NCBI GenBank assembly: GCA_021234155.1
Contig: JAJEKV010000037.1
Location: forward strand, 1,054,001 to 1,118,000
Origin: Isoetes taiwanensis
Taxonomy: Eukaryota > Streptophyta > Lycopodiopsida > Isoetales > Isoetaceae
Length of the DNA: 64,000 bases
Reading direction: 5' to 3'
The position numbers were made by a program, and so were the translations under genes. The notes under the pieces are model-generated. The model saw only the letters and a list, made by a program, of their open reading frames with translations. It was not told where the DNA came from and searched no databases. Below are positions 21,349 to 31,570 of the stretch, piece by piece (within the stretch, counting starts at the first letter, position 1; each line of letters opens with the position of its first letter).

Positions 21349-23957
21349 CTCCGTCTTGACCCAGTCCTCCTCCTGATCGATAAATGCCCTTTCTTGTATT
21401 GTAGATATTGCGTAAAAAATGCCATCTCATTTGCCTTTTACATGGACCCCACGAACCTTTACCTTTTCCTCGTGGCTTCATCTTGGCCTCCCATTTCTAG
21501 GAATATCCCATCATCTAAGATCAGGGACCGTAGGATATAAACCTAAATCCAAAATATCATGCCTACCAAAAGTACACACGAAGCATAAACCAACAATTGT
21601 ATCACAATATATGTAAATGGTTTATTGCCACCAAGGAATCCAACACCATTGCACAAACTAAGGAAGTCACCCTGAATGGAGCATGGCCAGTCAAACATGG
21701 AGAGTGAGGATGGGTCAGTATATCTATATTTTTCAGATTTTGTATTCAAACATTTGAATATCTCTTGGTGAATGTATAGGTTGATGGTTCAACCAAAGCC
21801 AGAATTCTTTATTATCACAAGACCAAACCTCCAAATACATAGCAATGCGTTATTTGTATCAAAATAAATGCATTAAGATCACTCCATACCATATCATTAT
21901 GTTTATTAAGCATATATTAACAATAGGCCACTAGTAAATGGGCGCCAACCATGTTGGGCATTATCCCTAGTGGCAAAGGTATGCGCATGAAATTGCTGTG
22001 ATTCATTAGTGTTTCTTCTTATTTGTCAAATTCGTCCAAAAAGTCTATTAACATCCTCAATCTGAACACAAATCTGTCGATAACATAGGATGAAGTCATC
22101 TTCACAACATTCTTCTGTAATTATCCAATTTCACACCATCCTTTGATGGCAATGTGGAATATATACCAGTTCAGCACACCCAGCATGGGCTTTTGTTAAT
22201 ATTTGCCAATGTCTGAACTTGTTGTAATTGACATAATGTTACACTAAGTTCCACGTGCTTCATATGTTTCTTCATATGTTTCTGCTTCCATTTCTGTTTC
22301 TGTTTCTGTTTTGCATGCTGCAAAAAGACAACTTCTACATTCTCCATACATATAAATTAGAATTTCTCGCACAATATATCAGATTAGAAGTACCGTTGAT
22401 GATGGTTTCTACCTTGTAGGATGTCCCTGTTCATATGGCATTTTCCCAAAATAGAAGCTACCTGATCTTTTGACTTGGCTATTTTTTGGCCTCAAGATCT
22501 CAAAACGATTTTGCCTTTAGCCAGTGATTTTCCTTGGCAATCTCTCTGCAATTGCTCCGGGTCTTAATCAGGTGCTCAACACCCATTGGAGGATGCAAAA
22601 GTTGTCTGCTTGCCCAAAATATGTCTGCGGGTACATGATGATGACAAACCAGAAGATAGAACCTGAATTTCTGGTCCAATCTTCAACCTGCGGCTTATTC
22701 CTTGACTCCACCCCTAGAGATCAACCAGTGCCATTATGCAACTAGATCTAGATTTCCGGGCCCATGATTTCCTGCAAGAATTTAACAAAGAAACCTCCTC
22801 AATTCTTCACTGCTTGCACTATTCCAGACCCCTTGAGATCAACCAGGTCTAGATCTCCTGGCCTACGAATTACCTACAAATGATCTTCAGCAAAGAATTC
22901 ATTGGACATATAATCTAGCTTCCCCAGTCATAATCCTTGCAGCAAAGACATAGGAAATCCTCTTATTACATGCTAATACGGGAAAGAATAGTCCTTAGCC
23001 CAGGAAAACAGCCCTCGTTGTTGTTTCTTCTTTCAAACTTTACATAATCCTGCACGCATAATGCTTCAAATCTGAAGAATGAGAATAAGATCCTTGTAAA
23101 CCAACCACGTCTCCGTTAAACAGTTCGTCTCTCAAAACCTGGAACACTGATACCATGTTAGAAATGCAGGAAACAAGAAAGCTTGCAAGAGAGAGGACAC
23201 AGAGAAGATGGAAGAAGATGAGTTGTCTCAATGAATAAATGAATATGGTATATACATTAGGTACATCCCAAGACAGCTTATGTATAGTTTCATTTTTTTA
23301 ACATTATGCAAGCCTGCTAGCCCCTCATACCCAGGTGCACCTGTAATGCATAAGCATAAAACTTTGCTTGGCATCTTATGCCATGTATCAAGCAACTTTG
23401 GAAGACGTCAGATGCTTCAAGGTGCCATAAAACTCCCAAGAACAAAAGTTCAGACTAAGTAACTCACATCTGTAGACTAGGCTCCTCTCTGTCATGCTGT
23501 CATCATAGATAAGGTGGCCTAAACGAAGGGATAATCTTGATGGCAACATCCTAAGAAGGTTTCATCTCAATCCATTCCACATCCCACACACACAAATCTT
23601 CGGCGTTCCTTCGATCCAAACTTTGGTAGATCTTGATCCCTATCATGGTAAATTTAACGCAGCGAGTTGTCACAAATTTGCAACCATGGAGAATAAGGAA
23701 CAACTTATTTCTCTTGGAGCATTTTAATACTCTTAAAACAAAATCTTATTTGGCTCCAATCATGAGGAAATTAGCATAACTTTAACTATCATTCCTTATT
23801 AGATGCCAACTTCCCCCTACCAGCTCCTTCCATTGTTGCAGAAACGACAGCCAATCAGATCTGTAGTAATAGAACTGAATTCCTGTACATGGAGGGCAGA
23901 AGAAATGATGACATGCCCAAGCATTGTTCAATAAGATGCTCGATTGGGAAGTGAATG
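21349..23957. other. Intergenic between kinase and PPR gene
   Basis: No gene recognised. Near 23150-23165 the plus strand reads CACTGATACCATGTTAGAAA, annotated separately as a possible copia LTR/PBS relic. Confidence 0.4.
23146..23240 (-). mobile_element. Possible copia LTR end and primer-binding-site relic
   Basis: On the minus strand, TTTCTAACA is followed directly by TGGTATCAG. The first fits the end of an LTR (..CA) and the second the start of an initiator Met-tRNA primer-binding site. The match after TGGTATCAG is poor and no second LTR or coding part is nearby. Confidence 0.35.
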
Positions 23958-25621
23958 TTACACTAGATACCCACTATCACCAAGACAAACGTGGGATAGC
24001 AAAATATATACCCCAGCATTATCCGGAGCCAATTGAAGCACCTGTTCTGCTGCAAATCTAGCCCGCAGAATATCATCATGAGTTCTGCATGCAACAAGCA
24101 AGGCTGTCCATGCTGTATCGTCAGGTTGAATTGGCATCCTGTTCACAAAGTCTTCTGCCTCATCTAGCCAGCCTGCTCGTCCAAGAAGGTCAATCACACA
24201 ACCATAATGCTCAACCAGCGGTACAATACCTTGTGCTTCCCTGATGGAAACAAAGAAGTGGCATCCTAGATTCAAGAAGCCGGCATGGCTGCATACTGAG
24301 AGAATACTAGAGAAAGTAATCACATTAGGCTTAATCCCCTTACCCTGCAGCTGTAATAGAAGTTTCATAGCATCAACCCCACAGCCATGTTGCGCATATG
24401 CTGCAATCATTCCATTCCAAGATGCTATATCTTTGTGCGGTATCTTATCAAACACAGAACGTGCATCGACCAGATTTCCACACCTACTATACATATTGAT
24501 AAGACTGCTCGCTACAACAACATCAAATTCCAAATCACTCTCAATAATCTGGGCATGGATTATCCTACCCTCTGATAGAGCTCCAATACCGGCACATGCC
24601 GCCAGGATGGTACAGAAGGTGATTGAATCAGGCTTCACGCCTTCGTTTTGCATCTGTTGAAACAGTTCAAATGACTGTTCAACGTGCCTGTTATTGGCAT
24701 ACACTGCAATCATAGCAGTCCAGGAAAAGTGGTCATGTTCAAGCATGTTTTGGAAGATGCTATATGCATCATCAAAACTTCCACATTTGCTATACATTAC
24801 AACAAGAGAATTCCCAAGAACAACATTCAATACAGCTTGCTGACTACAAACGATGCGAGCATGGATGACTCTACCTTGTGGAAGATCCTCCTGTTCTGTG
24901 CATGCAGCAAGGAGTGTGCTGAAAGTAAAAGAGTCTGGAGGAGTCAACATCTTGCGGAAGAATCGCAAGGCCTCTTTGTTTTCCCCACACTGGATATATG
25001 CTGCAATCATGGTGTTCCATGATATAATATTGGGCTGCTGCATTCTCTCGAATATCATCCTTGCATGATCCAAATTGCCAACCATCCCACACATTCGCAT
25101 GATAGCAGTTCCTACAACAAAATCCAGTTCCAGACTTACATATACAATGCAAGCATGTATTATCTTACCTGCCGAGAACGATTCTGGTCCCGTGCAAGCT
25201 TTGAGAAAGGCAAGAAAGCAAACCTTGTCCATTTTTATGTGCGCACTCTGCATTCTTGGGAACAACTTCAGGGCATCCTTATCATGCCCATTCAAAGTAT
25301 AAGCCACAATCATTGCAGTCCATGAGAACACATTTCTTTGGGGCATTGCTTCAAATACTTTCCGAGCATCTGCCACAGCATCGCACTTGCCATACATTTC
25401 AATCAGAAGATTTCCTAAATACATGATACGCCCTAGCCCCCGTTTTTCAATTTGCTCATGCACTTTCCTGCCTTCAGACAATGACCTTGTATTGGCACAG
25501 TGTCGCAAAATTTGGACGTAATCCTGCTTCTGCTTTGGCAAAGATTGTTCCTTTTTCTTCCACCAAAAGTGAACAATGCGACCATCGCCCGAATCCTGGA
25601 CACCATAGCTGCCTTTTGCAC
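23958..25621 (-). CDS. PLS-type pentatricopeptide repeat protein, exon 2
   Basis: Main exon of a two-exon PPR gene (579 residues when joined to 25707-25782). It encodes about a dozen PPR motifs in P-L-S order, visible as repeated WTAMIAVY, TFCTILAACAGIGALSEGR, IHAQI and NMYSRCGNLVDARSVF phrases. Then come L2/S2 motifs (YGCVIDLLGRAGWLDEAEDF) and a partial E motif. It stops after GVYILLSH plus a short divergent tail, with no DYW deaminase domain. Such proteins bind organellar RNA sequence-specifically; E-type members usually assist C-to-U editing. An upstream in-frame TTG at 25541 is not the start. The frame is open to the 3' splice site at 25622, and splicing supplies the ATG. The truncated E region may mean partial loss of editing function. 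Confidence 0.8.
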
Positions 25622-25706
25622 CTAACCAGTTCCCATGTTGCCAAGTCTAAGGATGCAGAAAAGAAGCAGATTGAGATATAAAATTCAACAACGAAGAGGG
25701 AGGTAC
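25622..25706 (-). other. 85-bp intron of the PPR gene
   Basis: Minus-strand GT (donor GATG|GTACCT, 25706) to AG (acceptor GGTTAG|GTGC, 25622). Removing it joins a G to GT to complete a Gly codon and keeps the PPR frame. The two exons total exactly 580 codons including the stop. Confidence 0.7.
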
Positions 25707-25782
25707 CATCAGTTCTTGATTCTCCATCCAACACCGCAGGAGAAAAATTTTCCAAATGTCCAGGAGGAGTAACAGCAGCCAT
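25707..25782 (-). CDS. PLS-type pentatricopeptide repeat protein, exon 1
   Basis: Short first exon with the ATG at 25782. It encodes MAAVTPPGHLENFSPAVLDG plus a few residues before the intron. Without splicing the PPR frame has no ATG and is closed by a stop at 25647-25649, so this exon gives the most reasonable start. The N-terminus is not an obvious basic transit peptide; targeting to plastid or mitochondrion is expected from the family but is not visible. Confidence 0.65.
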
Positions 25783-26889
25783 AATACAGTCTTAACGAGA
25801 ATTTTACAGCACGAAGAACCATACAAAGTTTTCCTTCTATAATGTGTACTAAAACGTTGGCTTTTACGCAAAGGGCTGAGAAATGGTCTCATCCACTGCG
25901 TGGCAAATATAGAGGTAATAGCATTTGTTCATAGTTTAATAACCCTAATACATACAAATCGTGGCGGCGCCGCCATGAATATTTCTCGCCGCCACGAATA
26001 TTTCTCTTTACGGGCTTGGTGTCGGTTAGAACCCCCAAGCTTGGTTCGGGAAATACCGGGGTTAAAGAGCATCTGGCCGTTTAAAATTAAAAATTGACAG
26101 GTTGTTAACAAAGTTGACGGATGTGGGCCCGTTTAATTTTCTAGCTTTTTAGGAAATTGGTGGGTTTGAACATCATTTGACGTAAAAAAAAGCTGCCTCT
26201 TATTTTTTTTCACGGATTCTCCACGAGCACCCTATTGCATTTATTTTTTTGGGCACTTTCCCCTTTTAGGTTTAGGTTTTCTTTCTCTATTACGTTAGGT
26301 CGAACGGGCTGTGGCACGACGGCGCCTTGCAGGTTCGAAGAAGCAAGCACTGCAAGCAGCGAAATAGCAGCATTCGGCCCTATGCAAATGCGATTTGCTC
26401 CCTCCCTATGCAAATGCGATATAAATGGAGGAGGCGATGTTCTGTTCCTCTCCTCCCTCTGGCAAGCAGCAACAGCAACACCCAGTCTTTAAAGATTTTT
26501 TGGAAGATATATTGGAGGAGGAGGTCGAATCTTAGAACACCAGCATTTACTAAAAGCCTTACCTTAGTTTGCAATGCATTTTGCAGAGTAAGCTAGTTAA
26601 TGCTTTTACTGAATGCTTTTACTGAATGCCTTATGTATGCAATTTTCTGATTTCTGATTTTGATCAGTTATCATAAACCATGTTACTTTATAAACCATCT
26701 ATTATTATATCCGGTTGATTTTTACTTCTTAGAAAAATTGTATATATCCGGTTCATTTTTAATTCTTAGGAAAATTGCATGTATGTTTTGTTTTTGTTAG
26801 GAAATTGTAGGCTGGAAAGGGCTATAACCGGGTTATGTTCGCAAGTCCAGGAAAATTTCCTTGGACTTGTAAAAAGTTTCCCGAACCAA

Positions 26890-27150
26890 GCCCCCAAGTA
26901 TGCTGAACATGTCTTTTCCATGTCATGAACTTAGTGAGGGTGTTTGAAGGTGTTTTTCTCAATTCACTAGGCATTTCGATGAAACTGTTTTTTAATAAAC
27001 AACCCATTGATGCCGGCGCGATAAATTTCTCTTTATTGGCTTGGTGTCGGTTAGAACCCCCAAGTATGGTGTACATGTCTTTTCCGTGCCATGAACTTAG
27101 TGAAGGTGTTTTTCTAAAGTCATTAGGCATTTCGATGAGATTTTTGGGTT
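26890..27150 (+). repeat. Direct duplication of a ~95-bp block
   Basis: CCCCCAAGTATG..ACATGTCTTTTCC..TG.CATGAACTTAGTGA..GGTG through GGCATTTCGATGA occurs at 26890 and again at 27055, about 165 bp apart, with scattered differences. Confidence 0.75.
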
Positions 27151-27345
27151 GCCCCTAGGGGGGCAAACCCTCGTTTATGTGGGTATGTGGGCATATCCAG
27201 GTATATGCCGGCATATGCCTAGCATATACTGGTGACTGCTAAAAACTGGCTGGTGCCTGTAAGTGCTCGGTCGCCAGCGTTGTCGGGTGGATGCTGTGCA
27301 AACCGGCTAACCGGCTTTCGTGTTGTTCCGCTTTCACGTCCGGGA
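27147..27345 (+). repeat. Dispersed GGGTTGCC-type repeat, copy 1
   Basis: Starts TTTTGGGTTGCCCCTAGGGG and includes AGGTATATGCC, TGACTGCT and CCGGCTAACCGG. It is matched by 31328-31500 in the same orientation, and its first ~35 bases occur inverted near 35597-35633. Confidence 0.7.
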
Positions 27346-27497
27346 TTCGATTAATCAAGTGGGTTGTGAAGATTAATCAGGTTTGGGGCTGGATTTGAGA
27401 GAGATTGAAGGAAAAATGATGGAAAAGGGAGCGCAGATGGAGCAGAAAGGGGCCGGGAAGAGGGCAGACCAGAATCGGAATTTTAAGAGCTTTGCAG

Positions 27498-28896
27498 AAT
27501 GAGCTGCTTCGCATTCTTTACCCTGTTTTTGTCCATTCCTCCATGGATCTTGTTTCAAAGGGATTTGCTCAAGAAGGTATGGTACCCTGTGGTTACCCTT
27601 TAAAAAAAGATATTATGATATAATGCATGCACTCTTATAAGCAGCTCGAACATTTTTTCAAAGTTCCGATGAGGACCACGAGGCGATGCATTTGCATGAC
27701 CTTCAAAAACTTGAAGGTTTTATATCCCCCGAACATTTAAAGGTAATGACATGCCGATTAAATGTGCAGGAGAATGACATTGCAAAAGACATTATGCGTG
27801 AAAATAAGGTTAACATCAGATTATGCCACGTAAATTTCCTCCTATATTTCTTCCATAGGTGTTATATGTTGAACAATAAGGCATTCAGGAAGAAAAGGAA
27901 AGAAACTTGTGTGCTTGATATTTACTGAGTGAAATCCTCAAGCATCTCACTTTGCGCCAGATAGATGAATATCTCCGACCGCTGATTGTGAGTTTCTTTT
28001 CAAAGATTCTTTCGAGCTTCTATTGCAATACCTTCATATTACAGATTCCATGCTGATGCTTGGAATTGTGAATGCTTACATAAAACTCAAAGGTTGGTCT
28101 AACAAAGTTCCAAATGTGTCTGTGCCTTTATATGATTATGATCAGTTTTCTCGGTCAGCCCTCGGAGTTGCCCGAGGAAGAAGACTCACCTACATTACCT
28201 GGAAAAATGCAAGAGGCATTGGATTCTATTAACCAGAAAGAGATTTACTGGGGGGTAAGCAGAAGGTGTTAACTTTTATTGATATTATTCAAAAGCTTAG
28301 TAACTATCTTGTTATTTACCATGATTTGCAGGTGCTTGGATTTAGTAGAAGATAGGTTCAAGAAAGAACAGATCGGAATCAGATGGACAAAGCCGCATTG
28401 GAAGCCAAAGAAATAGAAGGTGAAGATGGGAAGGTGAGCATCATATATTGGGCCCATCTATAAATATATGCGGCTCCACTAATACGGACTGATGCAGAAG
28501 CGAGCTTCAGATGGAAAGCAGGACCTGATGAACAAGAAACTAAAGAAAGATAAAGCGACTTCTAAGGATTTGAAGCAAAATGATAATTTAAATGTATTTG
28601 AGAACTACTTTCCTGCAGTGTGTGCAATGGCATGTCAATTGCAACTATATTGCGACTGGATCCAATGACAAGACCGTAAGATTATGGGTTGTGCAAACAG
28701 GGGAATGCATGTGTGTATTTGCTGGACATAGGGGAATGGTCATGTCCTTGGCCGTGTCCTTGGCCATGTCACCTGATGGGCGTTATATGGCATCTGGAGA
28801 TGAAGATGGTGCAATAATGATGTGGGATTTGGCAACCACAAAATGTGTATCTCCTTTGCTAGGACACATGGGTAGTGTATGGAGCCTTGCATTCAG
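27498..28896 (+). pseudogene. TAF5: Decayed TAF5 (TFIID subunit 5) gene copy
   Basis: TAF5 is a WD40 subunit of TFIID. Pieces of it lie in order with many splice sites kept. 27498-27576 gives ELLRILYPVFVHSSMDLVSK, 27645-27742 ARTFFQSSDEDHEAMHLHD and LQKLEGFISPEH, and 27770-27829 the REN-KVNIRLCH part. Near 28010-28093 are ELLLQYLH and MLGIVNAYIK, 28160-28253 gives SINQKEIYWG, and 28332-28435 and 28498-28590 a Lys-rich linker. 28619-28896 gives WD repeats (VQWHVNCNYIATGSNDKTVR, SPDGRYMASGDEDGAIMMWD). Defects include frame changes near 28140 and 28345, loss of the WD Asp (RLWV), a small SLAVSLAMS duplication, and absence of the first WD repeats and all of the C-terminus. Introns show that it arose from genomic DNA rather than mRNA. 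Confidence 0.8.
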
Positions 28897-30409
28897 GTAA
28901 TATCCCTTTGTCGTTTCCAGAATCTCAAGAATTTTAAGCAAATGTTGCATATAACCATAAGACAACATTTCGTTAAGATCTTGAGAGATTTTGTTGACCC
29001 TATGCTTGAAGGAAGATTCCGCTAGATGCAAATGACCGCATGAGCATTTTGCTGTTAATTGTGAGCATAACTCTGATAATGTCTAGACGCTGGATGTATG
29101 AATGGTTGTTGAGTGTTTCATGACATATGCCAAAGAGGTTGTCCACTGTGCTATTCAGAAAAGCCGATTTGCCAAACATTAAATTTTCCAAATGCTCATT
29201 GAAATTTGCTTTCCACTCATTACTACATTTAGGAATTGAAGATATTCTTTATTCCATGTGTAAATAACTAAACTCCATGTTTTATCCCAAATGAAGGTTC
29301 CACCTTGCTTTGGGCTCGTGAGACAATACACCGAGGTTGTGGGATATCAATGCCGGTTCTAAAGCCTCTCGCCTTTACCGCAACAAGTATGCACCTTTTT
29401 AAAGTCATATTGTTGTTCTTAGCAAGGTAGGAATATTCTATTTTGGTTTGTATACATCTTTTGGCACGTGTTTTAAGGGGCCACATAGCATAGTCTTCTC
29501 TGTTTACCTTTTGAAGCTATGACTGCAGGGATGAGGACGTTTACTCCTTTTTGAACCGAGCCTTCCGATTTATGTTCTAATGGGAAACTTGGTGACATTA
29601 AGTACCCAAGGATTGCAGCTAAGAGTAACAATAAGGTGCTTGCACATTCTAAGACATTTCCCATATCGTCATCGATCATATCCTTGGAAAAAAAGGAAGC
29701 ACAGAAGAAACCAAGCATGGGAAGTGTCTTACGTGCTAGACTTGAAAGGAGAAAATTATTTCTCTTACGCAAGGCGGGGAAAGAGATCTGTTGCTCGTTA
29801 TTCTCTAGGTTCAACAGAGGAAGTCATTGCTTTTTTAAAGGAAATTGTTAAGGGCTAGGAGGAAACATACAGGAAGGTCTCCGAGGTTGGCGAAAGCCGC
29901 GAGTAATCCATAGTATCTGTGGGATTTCTGTATAAAATGCCAAGAGTGTAAAAGCTTCCTTGTAACTACCTACATTGGATCAAAAGAAAAAGCATTTTTG
30001 TCCCCAACTGCCTCAGATACAAGGATTGGAAATAAAAGAAAGCTGATTGGCCACAATACTCCCATTTCATAGTCAGACTTCTCTCTGGAAAATGGCCATA
30101 GGTTGCTCACCATGGCATGCTAATGATTGGGTCAGATACCCAAGTGTTATTATTCTTGTAGAAGTTTAGGATTGATCTATTTAGATTCCAGAAAAGGGTT
30201 CGAAGTCCAATAACTAGCCAACAAGTATTAATTTAAAGTGTTAATGTGGTTAGAATATAAAACGAGAGGGCATGACTTGCCAGTTAACTTGTAATAGAAA
30301 TAGAAATAGACTGGGCAAAATTAGGGTATTTTGAGTCTCTAAATCAAGTTATCCCTATTGGACGAAATAATAGACTAGACAAATTGAGACACTTATGTTA
30401 CACCGCATT
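28897..30409. other. Intergenic downstream of the TAF5 relic
   Basis: The last TAF5 piece ends at a usable GT, but no further WD exons are found. An open frame at 29580-29858 has no recognisable motif and is probably chance. Confidence 0.4.
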
Positions 30410-30478
30410 CCAATAATACGAGGCAAAATTTGGGGAGTAAACGTAAAGAACTCCCCAAATTTTGCTTGGCCTTATTGG
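30410..30478. repeat. Foldback hairpin with perfect 16-bp inner stem
   Basis: GCAAAATTTGGGGAGT (30423-30438) and its exact complement (30450-30465) flank an 11-base loop. Outer CCAATAA and TTATTGG extend the arms to 29 bases with a mismatched middle. Confidence 0.85.
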
Positions 30479-31327
30479 AGCAAATTGGAGGAAAATTGGA
30501 TCAAATTGGAGGGAGCAAATTGGTCGAAAAATTGAAGAGTTAATGCACAAGGCTTGACGTTTCTAATTGTTGACAGTTCAAGATATGTAGAATCTCCAGA
30601 AATACACAGCATTTTTTAGCATTTTTGACATCTTCGATCCCGACAACGATGGTCTAATTTAAGCTCGTTTGAGTTCCGATCTAAAGCTCGTTTGAGTTCT
30701 TTAAAGGTTTTTTTTTGGATTTCCTTCCTCTCCATGTCGATGCTGACCTTATGGTTCTCCTTCTATTAGCAAACTTCAAGTACCTAGTTCCTCCCCCAAA
30801 ACTATTGCCAAGTAGAAATGGCTATGTAAAGACCGTGTCTTAGCATGGGATGCTATAATGAAAATGTCAATTGAGCCTTTAGATGGCTCTGCTTGTTTTG
30901 GCAAGAACTTTTGCTTTTGCTTCAAAAGGATAATAGTAACATCGGTTCAAAAACACATAAGATCCCCACATCATGACTTCTTTCGGATAATATCAACATT
31001 CAAGCCATTGCCATGGCTTCTTTTGAGTAATATCAACATTCAAGCCATTGCTTGAATCAAAAGTTCTCAATTCCAACTCGTTGGGTCGATGATGGAACAT
31101 TGTCTTAGTAGTGTTTCAAAGTCCCTTATATGTTAATACCTTTTTAGAGGTTCCAATTGGCCCAAATTTGTACCCAACTTTTAGGAATGAGTATCAAGCC
31201 ATCAATTCAATTTAATTTGATTCAATTCACTTCATTATATGTGTTAATTGATTTTTTTTTACAATTGTGAGTCCTCAATCTCTTGGCATACTTCGCTCGG
31301 CTCCTGTAATTGTTTTTCCTTTATCCC

Positions 31328-31570
31328 CTTTTGGGTTGCCTCCTAGGGGGGCAAGCCCTTGTCCATATGGGTTTATAGCATATTTCAGGTATATGCCAGG
31401 AATATGCTAATGACTGCTCCAAACTTGCTATCGGGTGTAAACTGGCGGTGGCCACTATTGTTGGGCAGTCCCTTTGGGAACCGGCTAACCGGTGCTTCTT
31501 GCTCGAGCATTTTTCCAAGTAGGAAGACCAGACTTTGATCAGAAAGTAGCTTTCTCGGCATCTGATCCCC
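31328..31570 (+). repeat. Dispersed GGGTTGCC-type repeat, copy 2
   Basis: TTTTGGGTTGCCTCCTAGGG, AGGTATATGCCAGG, TGACTGCT and CCGGCTAACCGG align with 27147-27345. The tail after the CCGGCTAACCGG motif diverges. Confidence 0.7.

Larger units (their letters stand above)
25783..27497. other. Intergenic with dispersed repeats upstream of the TAF5 relic
   Basis: No gene recognised. A phrase TTGGTGTCGGTTAGAACCCC occurs near 26018 and 27040, and a ~95-bp block (26890-26985) is duplicated at 27055-27145. A TATAAATGG-like sequence at 26420 has no clear gene after it. Confidence 0.4.

Noticed and set aside
26235-26596. Overlapping open frames after a TATAAATGG-like sequence
   Set aside because: Ser/Ala and Met-Gln-rich low-information translations without conserved motifs; no splice model links them to the TAF5 relic.
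29580-29858. Open frame downstream of the TAF5 relic
   Set aside because: No motif, no homology recognised, and the alternative frames are equally open; not supported as a gene or a TAF5 exon.
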